Below, one piece after another: positions 10,673 through 19,944 of a stretch of 64,000 bases of DNA. Both the position numbers and the translations under genes were made by a program. The DNA comes from Fen-1301 sp963786395. Its GTDB lineage: Bacteria; Bacteroidota; Ignavibacteria; Ignavibacteriales; Ignavibacteriaceae. Below the pieces are notes generated by a model. The model did not search any database, was not told the DNA's origin, and saw nothing but the letters and a program-made list of their open reading frames with translations. Location of the stretch: assembly GCA_963786395.1 (NCBI GenBank), contig CAWAZD010000004.1, positions 1-64,000 on the forward strand, written 5' to 3'. Every line of letters begins with the position of its first letter. The stretch's first letter is position 1.

Positions 10673-11789
10673 TCATCTGTCAACCTCTCCTAAAACTATA
10701 TCAATACTCCCCAGTATAGCAATTACATCAGCAACCATATGGTCTTTGCAGAGAACATCCATAATTCCAAGGTTAACAAATGATGGACCCCGTACTTTAA
10801 TTCTGTAACGGATTTGTATGTACCGTTGCTTATAATAAAGTAGCCTAATTCACCGCGGGGATTTTCTACTCTTGCATAAACTGACCCTACCACTGGTTTA
10901 ATTCTTTTTGGAATAGCTGAAGTAACATCGCCCTCCGGTATTTGATCAAGTGCCTGTTCAACTATTCTTAAACTTTCTTCCATTTCTCTTACTCTTACAT
11001 CATATCTGTCCCAGCAGTCACCTACTGTTCCATGCTTTCCTGTTCCAACCGGAATATCAAAATCAAATTTATCATAAACTGAATAAGGATCATCTTTTCT
11101 AAGATCCCATTTGAATCCTGAACCTCTTAACATTGGTCCGGTTATTCCAAAATTGATAGCAGTTTCAAGAGGAAGTACTCCAACATTTGCAGTTCTTTCA
11201 ATAAATATTCTGTTAGTTGAAAGAAGATTATTCATCTCAACAATTTTTGGTCTGAAATAATTACAGAATTCTCGGGTCAATCTTACAAAATCAGGATGTA
11301 TATCATGTGAAAGACCGCCCGCCCAGATATAATTGTAAAGCATTCTTGCGCCGCAGGTAATTTCAAATAGATTAAGTACTATTTCTCGGTCTCTGAATGC
11401 AAAAAGAAATGGAGTCATAGCACCTATATCAGCTCCATAGGTTCCGATTGCAACTAAGTGAGAAGCAATTCTCTGAAATTCTGCCATTATTACACGTATA
11501 TATTCAACTCTCGGGGAACTTCTATTCCAAGAAGTTTTTCAACTGCCACTGCATATCCGAATTCATTTCCCATTGCTGCCAGATAATCCATTCTGTCTGT
11601 ATAAGGAATAATTTGTGGATAAGTCATTGCTTCGCAGTGTTTTTCAAAGCATCTGTGCAGGTACCCGATATGAGGTATAACCCTCTGGATTATTTCACCT
11701 TCAAGAACCAGCTCAAGCCGCAGTACTCCATGAGTCGATGGATGCTGCGGACCCATATTAAGTACCATTTCTTCAGTTTTCATTGCCAT
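10673..11789 (-). CDS. nuoD: NADH-quinone oxidoreductase subunit D, frameshifted
   Basis: 49-kDa-type subunit that forms the quinone pocket. The N-terminal block (11789-11490) has MVLNMGPQHPSTHGVLRL and GYLHRCFEKHCEAMTYPQ. The main block (11487-10815) has the EFQRIASHLVAIG and EITCGARMLYNYI regions. The last block, after an indel near 10813, reads YRIKVRGPSFVNLGIMDVL and ends with GSIDIVLGEVDR. Junctions are near 11490 and 10813. The TGA stop at 10673 lies just before nuoH. Confidence 0.9.
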
Positions 11790-11811
11790 AATCTATTTAA
11801 GTATTTCAGTT

Positions 11812-12337
11812 TTAATATGGTACTTTAATACCCTGATAAAATTCAGGATTTGCATAATCCTTTCTTAATGGGTAACCACCTTCCCAATCATAAGGCATTA
11901 GAATTCTTCTGAGATCAGGATGGTTAAGAAATTTAATTCCAAAGAGATCAAAAGCTTCTCTTTCATGCCAGTCAGCTGAATGCCAAACAGCGAAACAGAT
12001 TCCACTTCAGGATTTTCTCTTGGGGCGGAAACTCTTAATACTACTTTATGTCTGAACTTTGTGGATTCGAGGTGGTAATACACACTCAATGTGCCCCCTT
12101 CAATTGTATTAATTCCATTAACCGGTAGCGCTTTTACCGTTTGCATCATCAACTCCGGATAAATTCATCAGATTATCAAATAGTAGTTCCTCATGCAGTC
12201 ATCAGGAATAATGAGATTACATTTATTAATAATGGATCGCATGTTATGTATGCATCAATAGGTTGTTTTACCAACTCCTTTACACCGTCATTATATTTTT
12301 CTTTTAACAGGTTGAAAATTTCTTCTGCTGATTTCAT
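11812..12337 (-). CDS. nuoC: NADH-quinone oxidoreductase subunit C, frameshifted
   Basis: 30-kDa-type subunit of the peripheral arm. The start is the ATG at 12337, which overlaps the end of nuoB (ATGA); it reads MKSAEEIFNLLKEKY. The middle block (12152-12010) contains VYYHLESTKFRHKVVLRVSA. After an indel near 12005 the C-terminus reads WHSADWHEREAFDLFGIKF, then HPDLRRILMPYDWEGGYPLR and a TAA at 11812. At least two single-base shifts are present, near 12200 and 12005. The restored length is about 175 residues. It is a separate protein, not a NuoCD fusion. Confidence 0.85.
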
Positions 12338-12824
12338 GCTGTTTTCTTCACCATTGATTCGTTTCTAACTTTCTCCTGTAGCTTCAGTAAACCCTCTAAG
12401 AAGAGCTTCTGGGCGGGGAGGACATCCTGGTACATAAACATCAACAGGAATTACTCTGTCGACTCCTTTAAAACATGATAACCGTGCTCCCAATATGGTC
12501 CGCCGCAGTTTGAACAGCTTCCCATTGAAATTACATATTTAGGATCTGGCATCTGCTCATAAAGTCTTTTAATACGTATTGCCATTTTAAATGTTACAGT
12601 TCCGGAAATTATTATTATATCTGCCTGCCTTGGTGAAGGACGTGGGAATAACTCCGAATCTGTCAAAATCATAATGTGATGCTGATGTAGCCATCATCTC
12701 AATTGCGCAGCATGCTAAACCGAATCCTACCTGCCATAATGATGACAAACGTGCCCAGTTAAATAAATCGTCAACCTTTGCAATTATGATATTGTCGTCA
12801 AATTGTTTGTCTAAAATAACCCAT
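12334..12824 (-). CDS. nuoB: NADH-quinone oxidoreductase subunit B, frameshifted
   Basis: 20-kDa-type subunit that binds cluster N2, the last cluster before quinone. The N-terminal part reads WARLSSLWQVGFGLACCAIE, with the paired cysteines. The central part reads RQADIIIISGTVTFKMAIRI and SMGSCSNCGGPYW. The end reads VDVYVPGCPPRPEALLRGF, with the fourth cysteine. Four frame changes are seen, near 12810, 12650, 12465 and 12375. The likely start is the ATG at 12824, and the corrected stop (12334) overlaps the nuoC start. All cluster ligands are present. Confidence 0.86.
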
Positions 12825-12871
12825 TTTATACTAATATATTTGAATTAATTGTTTCTTCTTCCCTTACTTTT

Positions 12872-13274
12872 TCACGGGAAAACAGGTTTTGTTATTAGAG
12901 GTGGGACAATCTTTACTCTCTCCCATTCAAGATCACCTTTACGCCATTCGTATGCCATTCCTAATCCAAGAAGAATCAGAAATATTGCTCCAACCATAAA
13001 TCCCCCAAATCCGAATTGCTTATATGTGAGCGCCCAGGGAATTAAAAGGACTACCTCAACATCAAAAATTAAAAAAATCAGCGCTACTACATAAAACCTG
13101 ATATTAAACTTTATCCATGGACGTTCCTTCAGGATTCTCACCGCATTCATATGTCATAAGTTTTTCTTTTGTCGGACGGTCAGGTCTTATAATCCACGCA
13201 ACTATAACTACAACAACTACAAATATTATTGCAATTAATAAAAAAACGAATATTTTACCAAATTCAGTTAACAT
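12872..13274 (-). CDS. nuoA: NADH-quinone oxidoreductase subunit A, frameshifted
   Basis: Three-helix membrane subunit, first gene of the operon. From the ATG at 13274 it reads MLTEFGKIFVFLLIAIIF and reaches TYECGENPEGTS, the conserved cysteine-containing loop. An extra base near 13120 then shifts the frame. It continues as WIKFNIRFYVVALIFLIFDV and VEVVLLIPWA, the classic NuoA signature. The corrected length is about 133 residues. The promoter must lie in the 317-base gap shared with the divergent alr gene. Confidence 0.9.
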
Positions 13275-13591
13275 TGTGTTCTATACTATTTTATTCAAAA
13301 TTAACAATGCAAATGTAAGCAATGTTAAGAAATTAAACATACCAATACAGACAATCTGTAATTATTTTAAACAGAACGCCACAACTCTTCAAGTAATATG
13401 CCATTTATCTTTTCTTACTTATTATAAGTATTCTATTAACAATGAGTTGTAGATTTACCAAGTTTTAGATATTTGAGTCGAGTTAAATTTCCATTATTGA
13501 GAATGCTCACAACTAATATTTTCGTCCTAAAATTGATATTCAAGTCAATAACATTTATTTTTCGCCGGTAAATAAATAATATAATCCTGAA
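13275..13591. other. Divergent intergenic region nuoA/alr
   Basis: A 317-base AT-rich gap between two divergent transcription units, so it must hold both promoters. A TATAAT lies only a few bases before the alr ATG and is not convincing as a -10 box at that spacing. I see no riboswitch, repeat family member or convincing small gene here. Confidence 0.5.
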
Positions 13592-14710
13592 ATGCGCCTT
13601 TCTTATGCCCTTATTGACATTGCGAATCTGAAATTTAATTTCCTTAACATTAGGGAAAAAGTTAAAAATGCAAGGATTATGGCAATTGTTAAAGCTGATG
13701 CCTATGGGCATGGAGTTATTGAAACTGTTAAGGCTTTAAATTCACTCCCGAAAAACCGGAGTATTATGGCGTTGCTATAATTGAAGAGGCGATTGAACTA
13801 AGAAGAAATTATGTGAATCAGCCAATACTTATTTTTAATCCTGTTATTGAAAATGATTCTGAACTTTATTCCAAGTATGACCTTATTTCTTCTGTCTTTA
13901 ATGAAAAACACCTGGCAATTCTTAAAAAAGCTAACTTCATATTAATGGTAGAAAAATTAAAGTACATATTAAAGTTGATACCGGCATGCACCGCCTTGGT
14001 ATTGATTACAGAGATGCTGTTGACTTTGTTAAAAAACTAAGCAGGGATAAAAATTTCATTATTGACGGCATCTATACCCATTTTGCTAATTCCGATGAGA
14101 AAGATAAAAGTTATGTTTATCTTCAGCTAAAAAGATTTAAGAGGTCCTTGATAAATTGAAATCTGAAGGGATAAATTACGGCTTGGCTCATGCGGCCAAT
14201 AGCGGTGCTATTCTCGATGTTCCCGAAGCTTATTTTGATATGGTGAGACCCGGAATTATTAATGTTTGGCTATTATCCGTCTGAGGATACTTCTGAATCA
14301 ATTACACTAAAACCGGTTATGTCCCTGATCTCTTATATTGAATCTATAAAACAGATTGATAAAAATGAAAGTATCAGCTATGGCAGAAAATATTTTACCA
14401 AAAAGAAAACAAATATCATTAGTGTTCCGATCGGATATGCTGACGGATATACCAGAGGTCTTTCCAATAAAGCCAAGGCTGTTATAAATGGTAAATTATT
14501 CCCACAGGTTGGAAATGTTACTATGGACAGAATTATGTTTGAAATTGGAAATGAAAATCTGTAAAATTGGGGATGAAGTTATTTTACTTGGTAAAGATAA
14601 AAAATAGTGGTCTTCAATTTAGTGCATGGGATTGGTGTAAACTGGTTAATACAATCCCTTATGAAGTAATGTGTGGAATAAGTAAAAGAATCCCAAGGAT
14701 ATATAAATAA
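13592..14710 (+). CDS. alr: Alanine racemase, several frameshifts
   Basis: PLP enzyme that makes D-alanine for peptidoglycan. Starting from MRLSYALIDIANLKFNF, the PLP lysine is in AIVKADAYGHG. Later blocks are KVHIKVDTGMHRLGIDY, GIYTHFANSDEKDKSYV, AHAANSGAILDVPEAYFDMV and RPGI. The catalytic tyrosine block is SISYGRKYF, followed by VPIGYADGYTRGLSNKA and GNVTMDRIMFE. About six single-base shifts (near 13748, 13943, 14135, 14263, 14563 and 14605) scatter these over three frames. The end is SKRIPRIYK with TAA at 14710. The restored length is near 370 residues, normal for the family. Confidence 0.88.
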
Positions 14711-14713
14711 TAA

Positions 14714-15578
14714 ATGGACATAATAAAACAATATATGGTCCAGTGTGTTACAACTGCATCTAATAATCTTCGGCTTAATGCGCAGAAAATTGAAATAGTT
14801 GCAATGCTGCGTGATGTGATTGTTAAATCAACTGATCTCGAAAGCGATATCCATACTATGAAAAAAATTACGGAGCTTTCAACTCTCGCTATCAGGTTTA
14901 ATGAAATTTATTCTTATCTTATCTCAACCTCAGATAGATCTGTTCAAATTTTCAGATAAAATAAGAGAACATAGTGCTCTCTTATTAAAGATATAAGCCA
15001 TATGCTGGATATGGTTACTCCAGACATCTTTTAAAATCACTATTGAAAAATTAAACCTGCGACTCAAGTTGAAGAACCGTTTAAACCCTGAGGATAATAG
15101 TATCAAGGTTGATCTGTCTAAAAGATACCTGATCCTGATGTTTTTGCGAAAACTGAAAATGAGATAATTAAAGAAAAAATTATTCTTGAAGATGAGAATG
15201 AAAAAGATGAAGATCTCTTTTTCCAGAATTATGAATCAGAAATTCTGAAACCAATAAAATCGATAGATACTTTGCTAAAACAATTGCTTCAAATGAAGTC
15301 AGAGGGAAGAAATTGAGCGAATTGGGCAAGCTGTAATGAAAACCAACGGGGAATTATCGGCTAAAATAGGGTTTGAAATTATTGCGAATATGCACCGAAT
15401 ATTGTCACGGCATTCACTTCCTTGATCAGGAGAACTGGTACCTAAATCAGAAGTAATTGAATCAATGAGAGCATGCCTAATTGTTATAGTTGCAGTTGTA
15501 AAAGGGAAGGAAGTCGATATTACTAACTATCTAAATCGTGCCGAAGAATTCGGCAGAAGAATTCAAATATTAAATTAA
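14714..15578 (+). CDS. Unknown helical protein, frameshifted
   Basis: I do not recognise this gene. It begins MDIIKQYMVQCVTTASNNLR and, with several frame corrections, runs to RAEEFGRRIQILN just before manC. The total is about 285 residues. The predicted product is helical and charged, with an acidic middle (EDENEKDEDLFFQ) and no signal peptide or membrane segment. It starts four bases after the alr stop and ends 13 bases before manC, so it belongs to that operon. The intervening frames lack internal stops apart from the shifts, which supports a real gene. Confidence 0.6.
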
Positions 15579-15591
15579 GGAATTTTAGTTG

Positions 15592-16663
15592 ATGAAATTA
15601 TATGCTGTTATTATGGCCGGAGGTGTTGGTTCAAGATTCTGGCCAAGGAGTAAAGAAAAAACACCAAAACAGTTGCTTAGGATATTCGGTGAAAATACAA
15701 TGATCCAGGATACTGTTAATAGATTGAAAGGACTTGTCGAAGATGAAAATATTTATATTATTACTAATAAAATTCAGAAACCGGAAATTGTCAATCAACT
15801 TAGTCATATCCCTGAAGAAAATATTATTGAAGAACCTTTCGGCAGAAATACTGCCGCTTGTATCGGTCTTGCTTCTGTTATCATTGAAAAAAAAGATAAG
15901 GATGCTGTTACTGTTATCCTTCCGGCTGACCATATCATTAAAGATATCGAAATATTCCATAAAACATTAAAAAATGCCGCTGAGTTTGCCAATGAATCAA
16001 AAGGACTTGTTACTATAGGTATTCCTCCTGCAAGACCTGAAACAGGATATGGTTATATTCAGATTGATGATACGAAGTGTCAGATAATAAATTTTTAAGG
16101 TTTTCACCTTTGCTGAAAAACCTAATTATGCTACTGCAGTTAGGTTCCTTGAAAGCGGTGACTTCATGTGGAACAGCGGTATGTTTATCTGGAGAGCTGA
16201 TGTAATCCTTGAAGAAATTAAAAATGTATATGCCTGACTTGTATGAAGGACTTGAAACAATTAAAAAAGATATTGTCGGTAAACCAAACTTCGAAAAAAC
16301 GTTTTCAATGCTTACGGTCAGTTAAAAAGTATTTCTATCGATTACGGTATAATGGAAAAATCTAAAAAGGTTTTTCTTATAAAAGGAGAATTTTCCTGGA
16401 GCGATGTCGGAAGTTGGGAAGAGGTATATCAGCTGACTGAAAAAAATAATGATGGCAATTCACTTAATGGAAATATCTATGCTGAAGAACTATTGATTCC
16501 TACATCTATTCTCCCGATAAATTCACAGCAGTTATAGGAGTTGAAAATTTAATTATAATCAATACTCGAGGATGCTCTTCTTATTTGTAGACGGGATCAT
16601 TGCCAGGACGTTAAAAAAATTGTAGATCATTTAAAGATTAACAAATTAACGGAACACTTATAA
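15592..16663 (+). CDS. manC: Mannose-1-phosphate guanylyltransferase, frameshifted
   Basis: Makes GDP-mannose from GTP and mannose-1-phosphate, for surface polysaccharides. The nucleotide-binding signature MAGGVGSRFWPRSKEKTPKQ is at the N-terminus. EEPFGRNTAACIGLA, ILPADHIIKD and RPETGYGYI follow. The middle and end read FAEKPNYATAVRFLESGDFM, WNSGMFIWRAD, KGEFSWSDVGSWEEVY and DKFTAVIGVENLIIINTEDA. Frame changes lie near 16090, 16225, 16300, 16480 and 16570. It lacks the C-terminal phosphomannose isomerase domain of bifunctional enzymes: at about 355 residues it is the short form. Its stop overlaps the next ATG (TAATG). Confidence 0.9.
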
Positions 16664-17314
16664 TGCGAAAAGTAATTACAGAATCTGAAATATTAAAAAT
16701 CTACAAGGACGGGGGAAGAACTGTTCCGGTTGAAGATAATGATATGTTTACTCCGCTTGCAAAAGATAAAATGAAAGAATTGAAAATGAAAAGTCGTTAA
16801 AAAAACTCCTGCTCCGGTAATTGAAGGGATTACTGTTGACCCTGTTAAATCAAAACGCACTAACCGTGTATCTTTAGGAGGTGACCATACCGGTTTTAAA
16901 GTTAAAAATCTGTTGTCTAAAATTCTTGTTGAAAAGGGATATGAAATAATTGATGTCGGAACTTACGATGAAAACGCATGCGATTATCCTGACTTTGCAT
17001 TTGCTGCCGCTATGAAAGTTAAAACTGGAGATGCTGATTTTGCAGTACTTATTGATGCAACAGGTATCCCGTCCTCAATTACGGCTAATAAGATTCCCGG
17101 TATTAGAGCTTGTACCTGCTATAATGAATTCTCCGCCAGAAGTGCACGGGAACATAATAATGGAAATGCTCTGGTCGTCGGTGCAAAAACTCTTGGCGAA
17201 GAAACAATTAAATCCATACTCGAAGTATGGCTCAATACATCCTTCGGTGGCGCCCGCCACCAAAAAAGATTAGATAAAATAACTGCCATCGAAAAAGAAT
17301 TCTCTAAACCTTAA
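16663..17314 (+). CDS. RpiB/LacAB-family sugar isomerase-like protein with extension
   Basis: The last 145 residues clearly belong to the RpiB fold: SLGGDHTGFKVKNLL, IIDVGTYDENACDYPDFA, GIRACTCYNEFSARSAREHN and FGGARHQKRLDKI. Canonical RpiB isomerises ribose-5-phosphate and ribulose-5-phosphate. The catalytic loop here is unusual. The position of the cysteine in CGTG-type enzymes is aspartate (DATGIPSSITANK), and the glutamate of the mycobacterial type is also missing. About 65 extra residues precede the domain (MRKVITESEILKIYKDG, then NDMFTPLAKDKMKEL), with one frameshift near 16795. The substrate is therefore uncertain. It overlaps manC by one base. Confidence 0.85.
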
Positions 17315-17416
17315 ATTACCGTGGGTTGTCGAAACCAGGCATCCCCATAAATCAAACCTCCAATTCCTCAATTTGTTCTCTCCTTTTCCGTAAATCCCTT
17401 TTGTCATCCCCATCGT

Positions 17417-17444
17417 TAGCCCAGTCCTTCAGGACTGGGTAAAT
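17417..17444. repeat. Dispersed palindrome, AGCCCAGTCCTTYAGGACTGG family
   Basis: Near-perfect hairpin (CCCAGTCCTT/AGGACTGGG) followed by TAAA. An almost identical copy lies at 23480-23507, and the related GGCATTTATGCC hairpins lie elsewhere between genes. Confidence 0.8.
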
Positions 17445-17588
17445 GGAAGAAAATTAAAAATAACTATGCCATTTATGGCATTATAAAACAATCTCCTGAT
17501 TGGACAACTAATTTTGTGAAAATAATGTCTGATGGAAGTTCCTTGACAATAGATTCATGCAGAAAATTCCAATTTCGGATGGTACCTT

Positions 17589-17680
17589 TTTGTAGGTAAC
17601 ATGCAGGTACCTTGTAGGTAACATGTATGTAAGACATTAAGCGATTAATAGCGACTTTAAGCGATGTTTAGCGATGCGGT
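17589..17680. repeat. Degenerate short tandem repeats
   Basis: Two adjoining arrays. The first has TTGTAGGTAACATG twice, separated by CAGGTACC. The second, from about 17637, has four copies of a unit close to TTTAAGCGAT with a period near 10. A comparable array of TTTAGCAGG-like units is at 28134-28180 in another intergenic gap. Confidence 0.65.
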
Positions 17681-17777
17681 TTGTGGAATTAACAATTGAA
17701 TTGAACATTCCCCCCTGTTTTATTTTCAACGTTATAAATATAAAAATATATTTATAATTTCCAAATCTGTCAATAAA

Positions 17778-19769
17778 TTATTTATTCAATTCAATATTAA
17801 TAATTACATCATCCTGGTCAATTGAATCAGCTATATCCTGTCCCTCAGTAACTTCACCAAATACCGAATACCTTCCATTAAGATGTGGGTAATTTCCCGT
17901 AGTTATAAACCATTGCGATCCTTCAGTATCTTTCCCCGAACTTGCCATACCCAAAGTCCCGGTTTTATATTTTGCAGGTGAAAATTCTGATACTATTTCA
18001 TAACCCGGTCCACTCCATCCCGTTCCTGTAGGATCTCCCGCTTGAATTACAAATCCCGGAACAACTCTGTGAAATGAATTATTATTAAAATACCCCTTTG
18101 ATGCAAGTTTACAGAAATTTCCTACGGAAGCCGGCGCTAAATCAGGGCGTAATCTTATTTTTATTTTCCCTTTCACAGTATTTATTGAAGCCGATGTATC
18201 CCGGAATGTATTGGAATATATACCCGTAAAGAGTGAATCATAATAGGGATTATTTACAATCCATTTTGCAATTAAATCAGTAAATAATGGGGAGTGCGGC
18301 TCCTGTCTGTTTAGATATAAAAGTACTGAAGGATATTCCGATGTTAATATTGATCTAAAAACATAGTTCGAATATAATGTGTCTACAAATTTGGACATGT
18401 TATATAATCCGTACAAGGTTTCAGAAAATTTAGGATCATTCTTGAGTCTGTTAACCTGTGAGTTTATAACATTTCGAATTATTATTTTATGACTCGTAAT
18501 AAAGGAACTGTCAAGACCTTCTGCTGCAGTTAAAATCAAAGCCGGTTCTTTTGTTACAAGAGCATTCAAAAATATTTTGTAGTAAGTCGTATCCTTAAAT
18601 GTGTCAGGGAAACTGGGTAGTACATTAAGTATCGCCAGTTTATTATTTAAGGATGTACTGGGATAAATATCTAGAAGCCAATGATAATATGACGAAGATA
18701 TGGTCTTAGTCGTTGCTCTAAGTAAATAACTAATCCTGACAATAGGGAGGAATTTATTTCTTAAAGTATCAAAATTACCTCCCGCAAAATCTGCAAGTGT
18801 AATAAACAGTTCTCCCTTCGTATTTGCAGAAAGATGAGTTGTGAATATTTTATTTTCAATAAAACCTGAAAGATATGTTTTAAGATCCTGGTTTAGATTA
18901 ATTTCTTTTAAAGAAATAGCCGCTTGTCTTGTAATATTAGGGTTACTATCCTCAAGCAATGTTAAATAGAGATCAAGTTTTCCTTTATTGAAGTTTGAAA
19001 AAGCCAGAGCCTTAATAGCTTCAATACGTGTGTCAAATTGTTTGAGGGCTAATACATTTTGAAATAATATTGGGTCATTCGGAAAGAATTTTAATTTGCG
19101 TAAGCATCCCAGTAAATATGAAATTGTATTGAAATCATTTCTTTTAAGTGCTTGTCTGAGACAATAAACATAATGTTCTTTATCCAATGAGTCTGGTCCA
19201 AGCCGGAACAAAGCAAATGCTGTTAAAAAATCATTATCTGCCTTAAGCTTTTTAATAAGAAGTGAATTTACTTCTTTCTTGTGCACATTAATCCTTAAGG
19301 CAAAATTGTAAAGAGAAAGGGATAATCCGGATAAATGAATATTCTTCTTACCATAATTAATTACCCAACGAAGTATTTCATCATCACCCGTTTCCCCAAG
19401 TGCCGGAAGTATGTATTCGGTAAATTCGGGATGTGCGTTTAGTCTGTCTAAAAGATATTTAGAAGAATTCGGTGATTGCCCCAACTGACTAAGTGTAAAA
19501 CAAATATATTCGGCATTATTGGTAAAAGGTAACAGAATAATTTCTTTAATAAATCCAGTGTCCGCACTCTGACTAATTGAAAGTAAAGCTGCATTAACCT
19601 TTTTGTCATCACCAGATTTTAAGTAGGAATTGATTAATTCTTTATTGAATTCCCTCTTAAATGTGGTCAGAATCAGATCATGATCTGATGATGTGTATTG
19701 CGCTGTTATTGGGAAAGTAAAAAGAAAAAAAACATAGATTATGGGAATCGAAAGTTTATGCATTTTCAT
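17778..19769 (-). CDS. Exported HEAT-like repeat protein with cyclophilin domain
   Basis: A 663-residue protein with a signal peptide (MKMHKLSIPIIYVFFLFTF). A long helical region of about 480 residues follows, with repeated paired helices that resemble HEAT repeats. A complete cyclophilin-type peptidyl-prolyl isomerase domain occupies roughly residues 525-663. The catalytic set is visible: FHRVVPGFVIQAGDPTGTGW, GTLGMASSGKDTEGSQWF and HLNGRYSVFGEV. It probably folds proteins in the periplasm or at the outer membrane. The helical part may bind clients, by inference. The frame is intact. It stands alone, convergent with the rpiB-like gene. Confidence 0.9.
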   Translation of the reverse strand: MKMHKLSIPIIYVFFLFTFPITAQYTSSDHDLILTTFKREFNKELINSYLKSGDDKKVNAALLSISQSADTGFIKEIILLPFTNNAEYICFTLSQLGQSPNSSKYLLDRLNAHPEFTEYILPALGETGDDEILRWVINYGKKNIHLSGLSLSLYNFALRINVHKKEVNSLLIKKLKADNDFLTAFALFRLGPDSLDKEHYVYCLRQALKRNDFNTISYLLGCLRKLKFFPNDPILFQNVLALKQFDTRIEAIKALAFSNFNKGKLDLYLTLLEDSNPNITRQAAISLKEINLNQDLKTYLSGFIENKIFTTHLSANTKGELFITLADFAGGNFDTLRNKFLPIVRISYLLRATTKTISSSYYHWLLDIYPSTSLNNKLAILNVLPSFPDTFKDTTYYKIFLNALVTKEPALILTAAEGLDSSFITSHKIIIRNVINSQVNRLKNDPKFSETLYGLYNMSKFVDTLYSNYVFRSILTSEYPSVLLYLNRQEPHSPLFTDLIAKWIVNNPYYDSLFTGIYSNTFRDTSASINTVKGKIKIRLRPDLAPASVGNFCKLASKGYFNNNSFHRVVPGFVIQAGDPTGTGWSGPGYEIVSEFSPAKYKTGTLGMASSGKDTEGSQWFITTGNYPHLNGRYSVFGEVTEGQDIADSIDQDDVIINIELNK

Positions 19770-19798
19770 TAGAAGTACTGCAATAAATTAACTCTGTT

Positions 19799-19826
19799 GT
19801 AGCCCAGGCATTTATGCCTGGGATTA
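19799..19826. repeat. Dispersed palindrome, GGCATTTATGCC form
   Basis: TAGCCCAGGCATTTATGCCTGGG forms a near-perfect hairpin. It lies between the cyclophilin gene and the acyltransferase. The core matches the copies at 772 and 23400. Confidence 0.8.
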
Positions 19827-19873
19827 AATAATATCATAACAAATAATAAGGGGATTAATCCCCTTCCCGCCGA

Positions 19874-19913
19874 TTGTCATTCTGATCCCGACCTGTCGGG
19901 AGAAGAATCTGCA
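19874..19913. repeat. GTCATTC-type dispersed element, variant
   Basis: Begins TTGTCATTCTGATCCCGAC, contains a CCCGACCTGTCGGG hairpin and ends AGAAGAATCTGCATTTC. It is a diverged relative of the GTCATTCCCGCGAAGGCGGG elements found in seven or more other gaps of this window. Confidence 0.65.
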
Positions 19914-19944
19914 TTTCTTAAACAATTAACATAAAGTATTAATA

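Larger units (their letters stand above)
17315..17777. other. Intergenic region with several short repeats
   Basis: A 463-base convergent gap. It holds a GTCATCCCC remnant (about 17402), the palindrome at 17417, a small ATGCCATTTATGGCAT hairpin at 17467-17482 and degenerate short tandem repeats at 17589-17680. No coding region is convincing. Confidence 0.7.

Noticed and set aside
12141..12368. Plus-strand frame across the nuoC region
   Set aside because: It is antisense to conserved nuoC sequence that resumes after frameshift correction.
13436..13711. Open frame on the minus strand covering the alr start
   Set aside because: It is antisense to alr, has no ribosome site and shows no recognisable motif.
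6069..14710. Complex I and alr as true pseudogenes
   Set aside because: Conserved residues persist on both sides of each indel and no substitution stops are seen. Consensus error is simpler, though not proven.
15631..15992. Several overlapping frames inside manC
   Set aside because: They are shadows of a gene whose conserved motifs lie in one main frame with few shifts.
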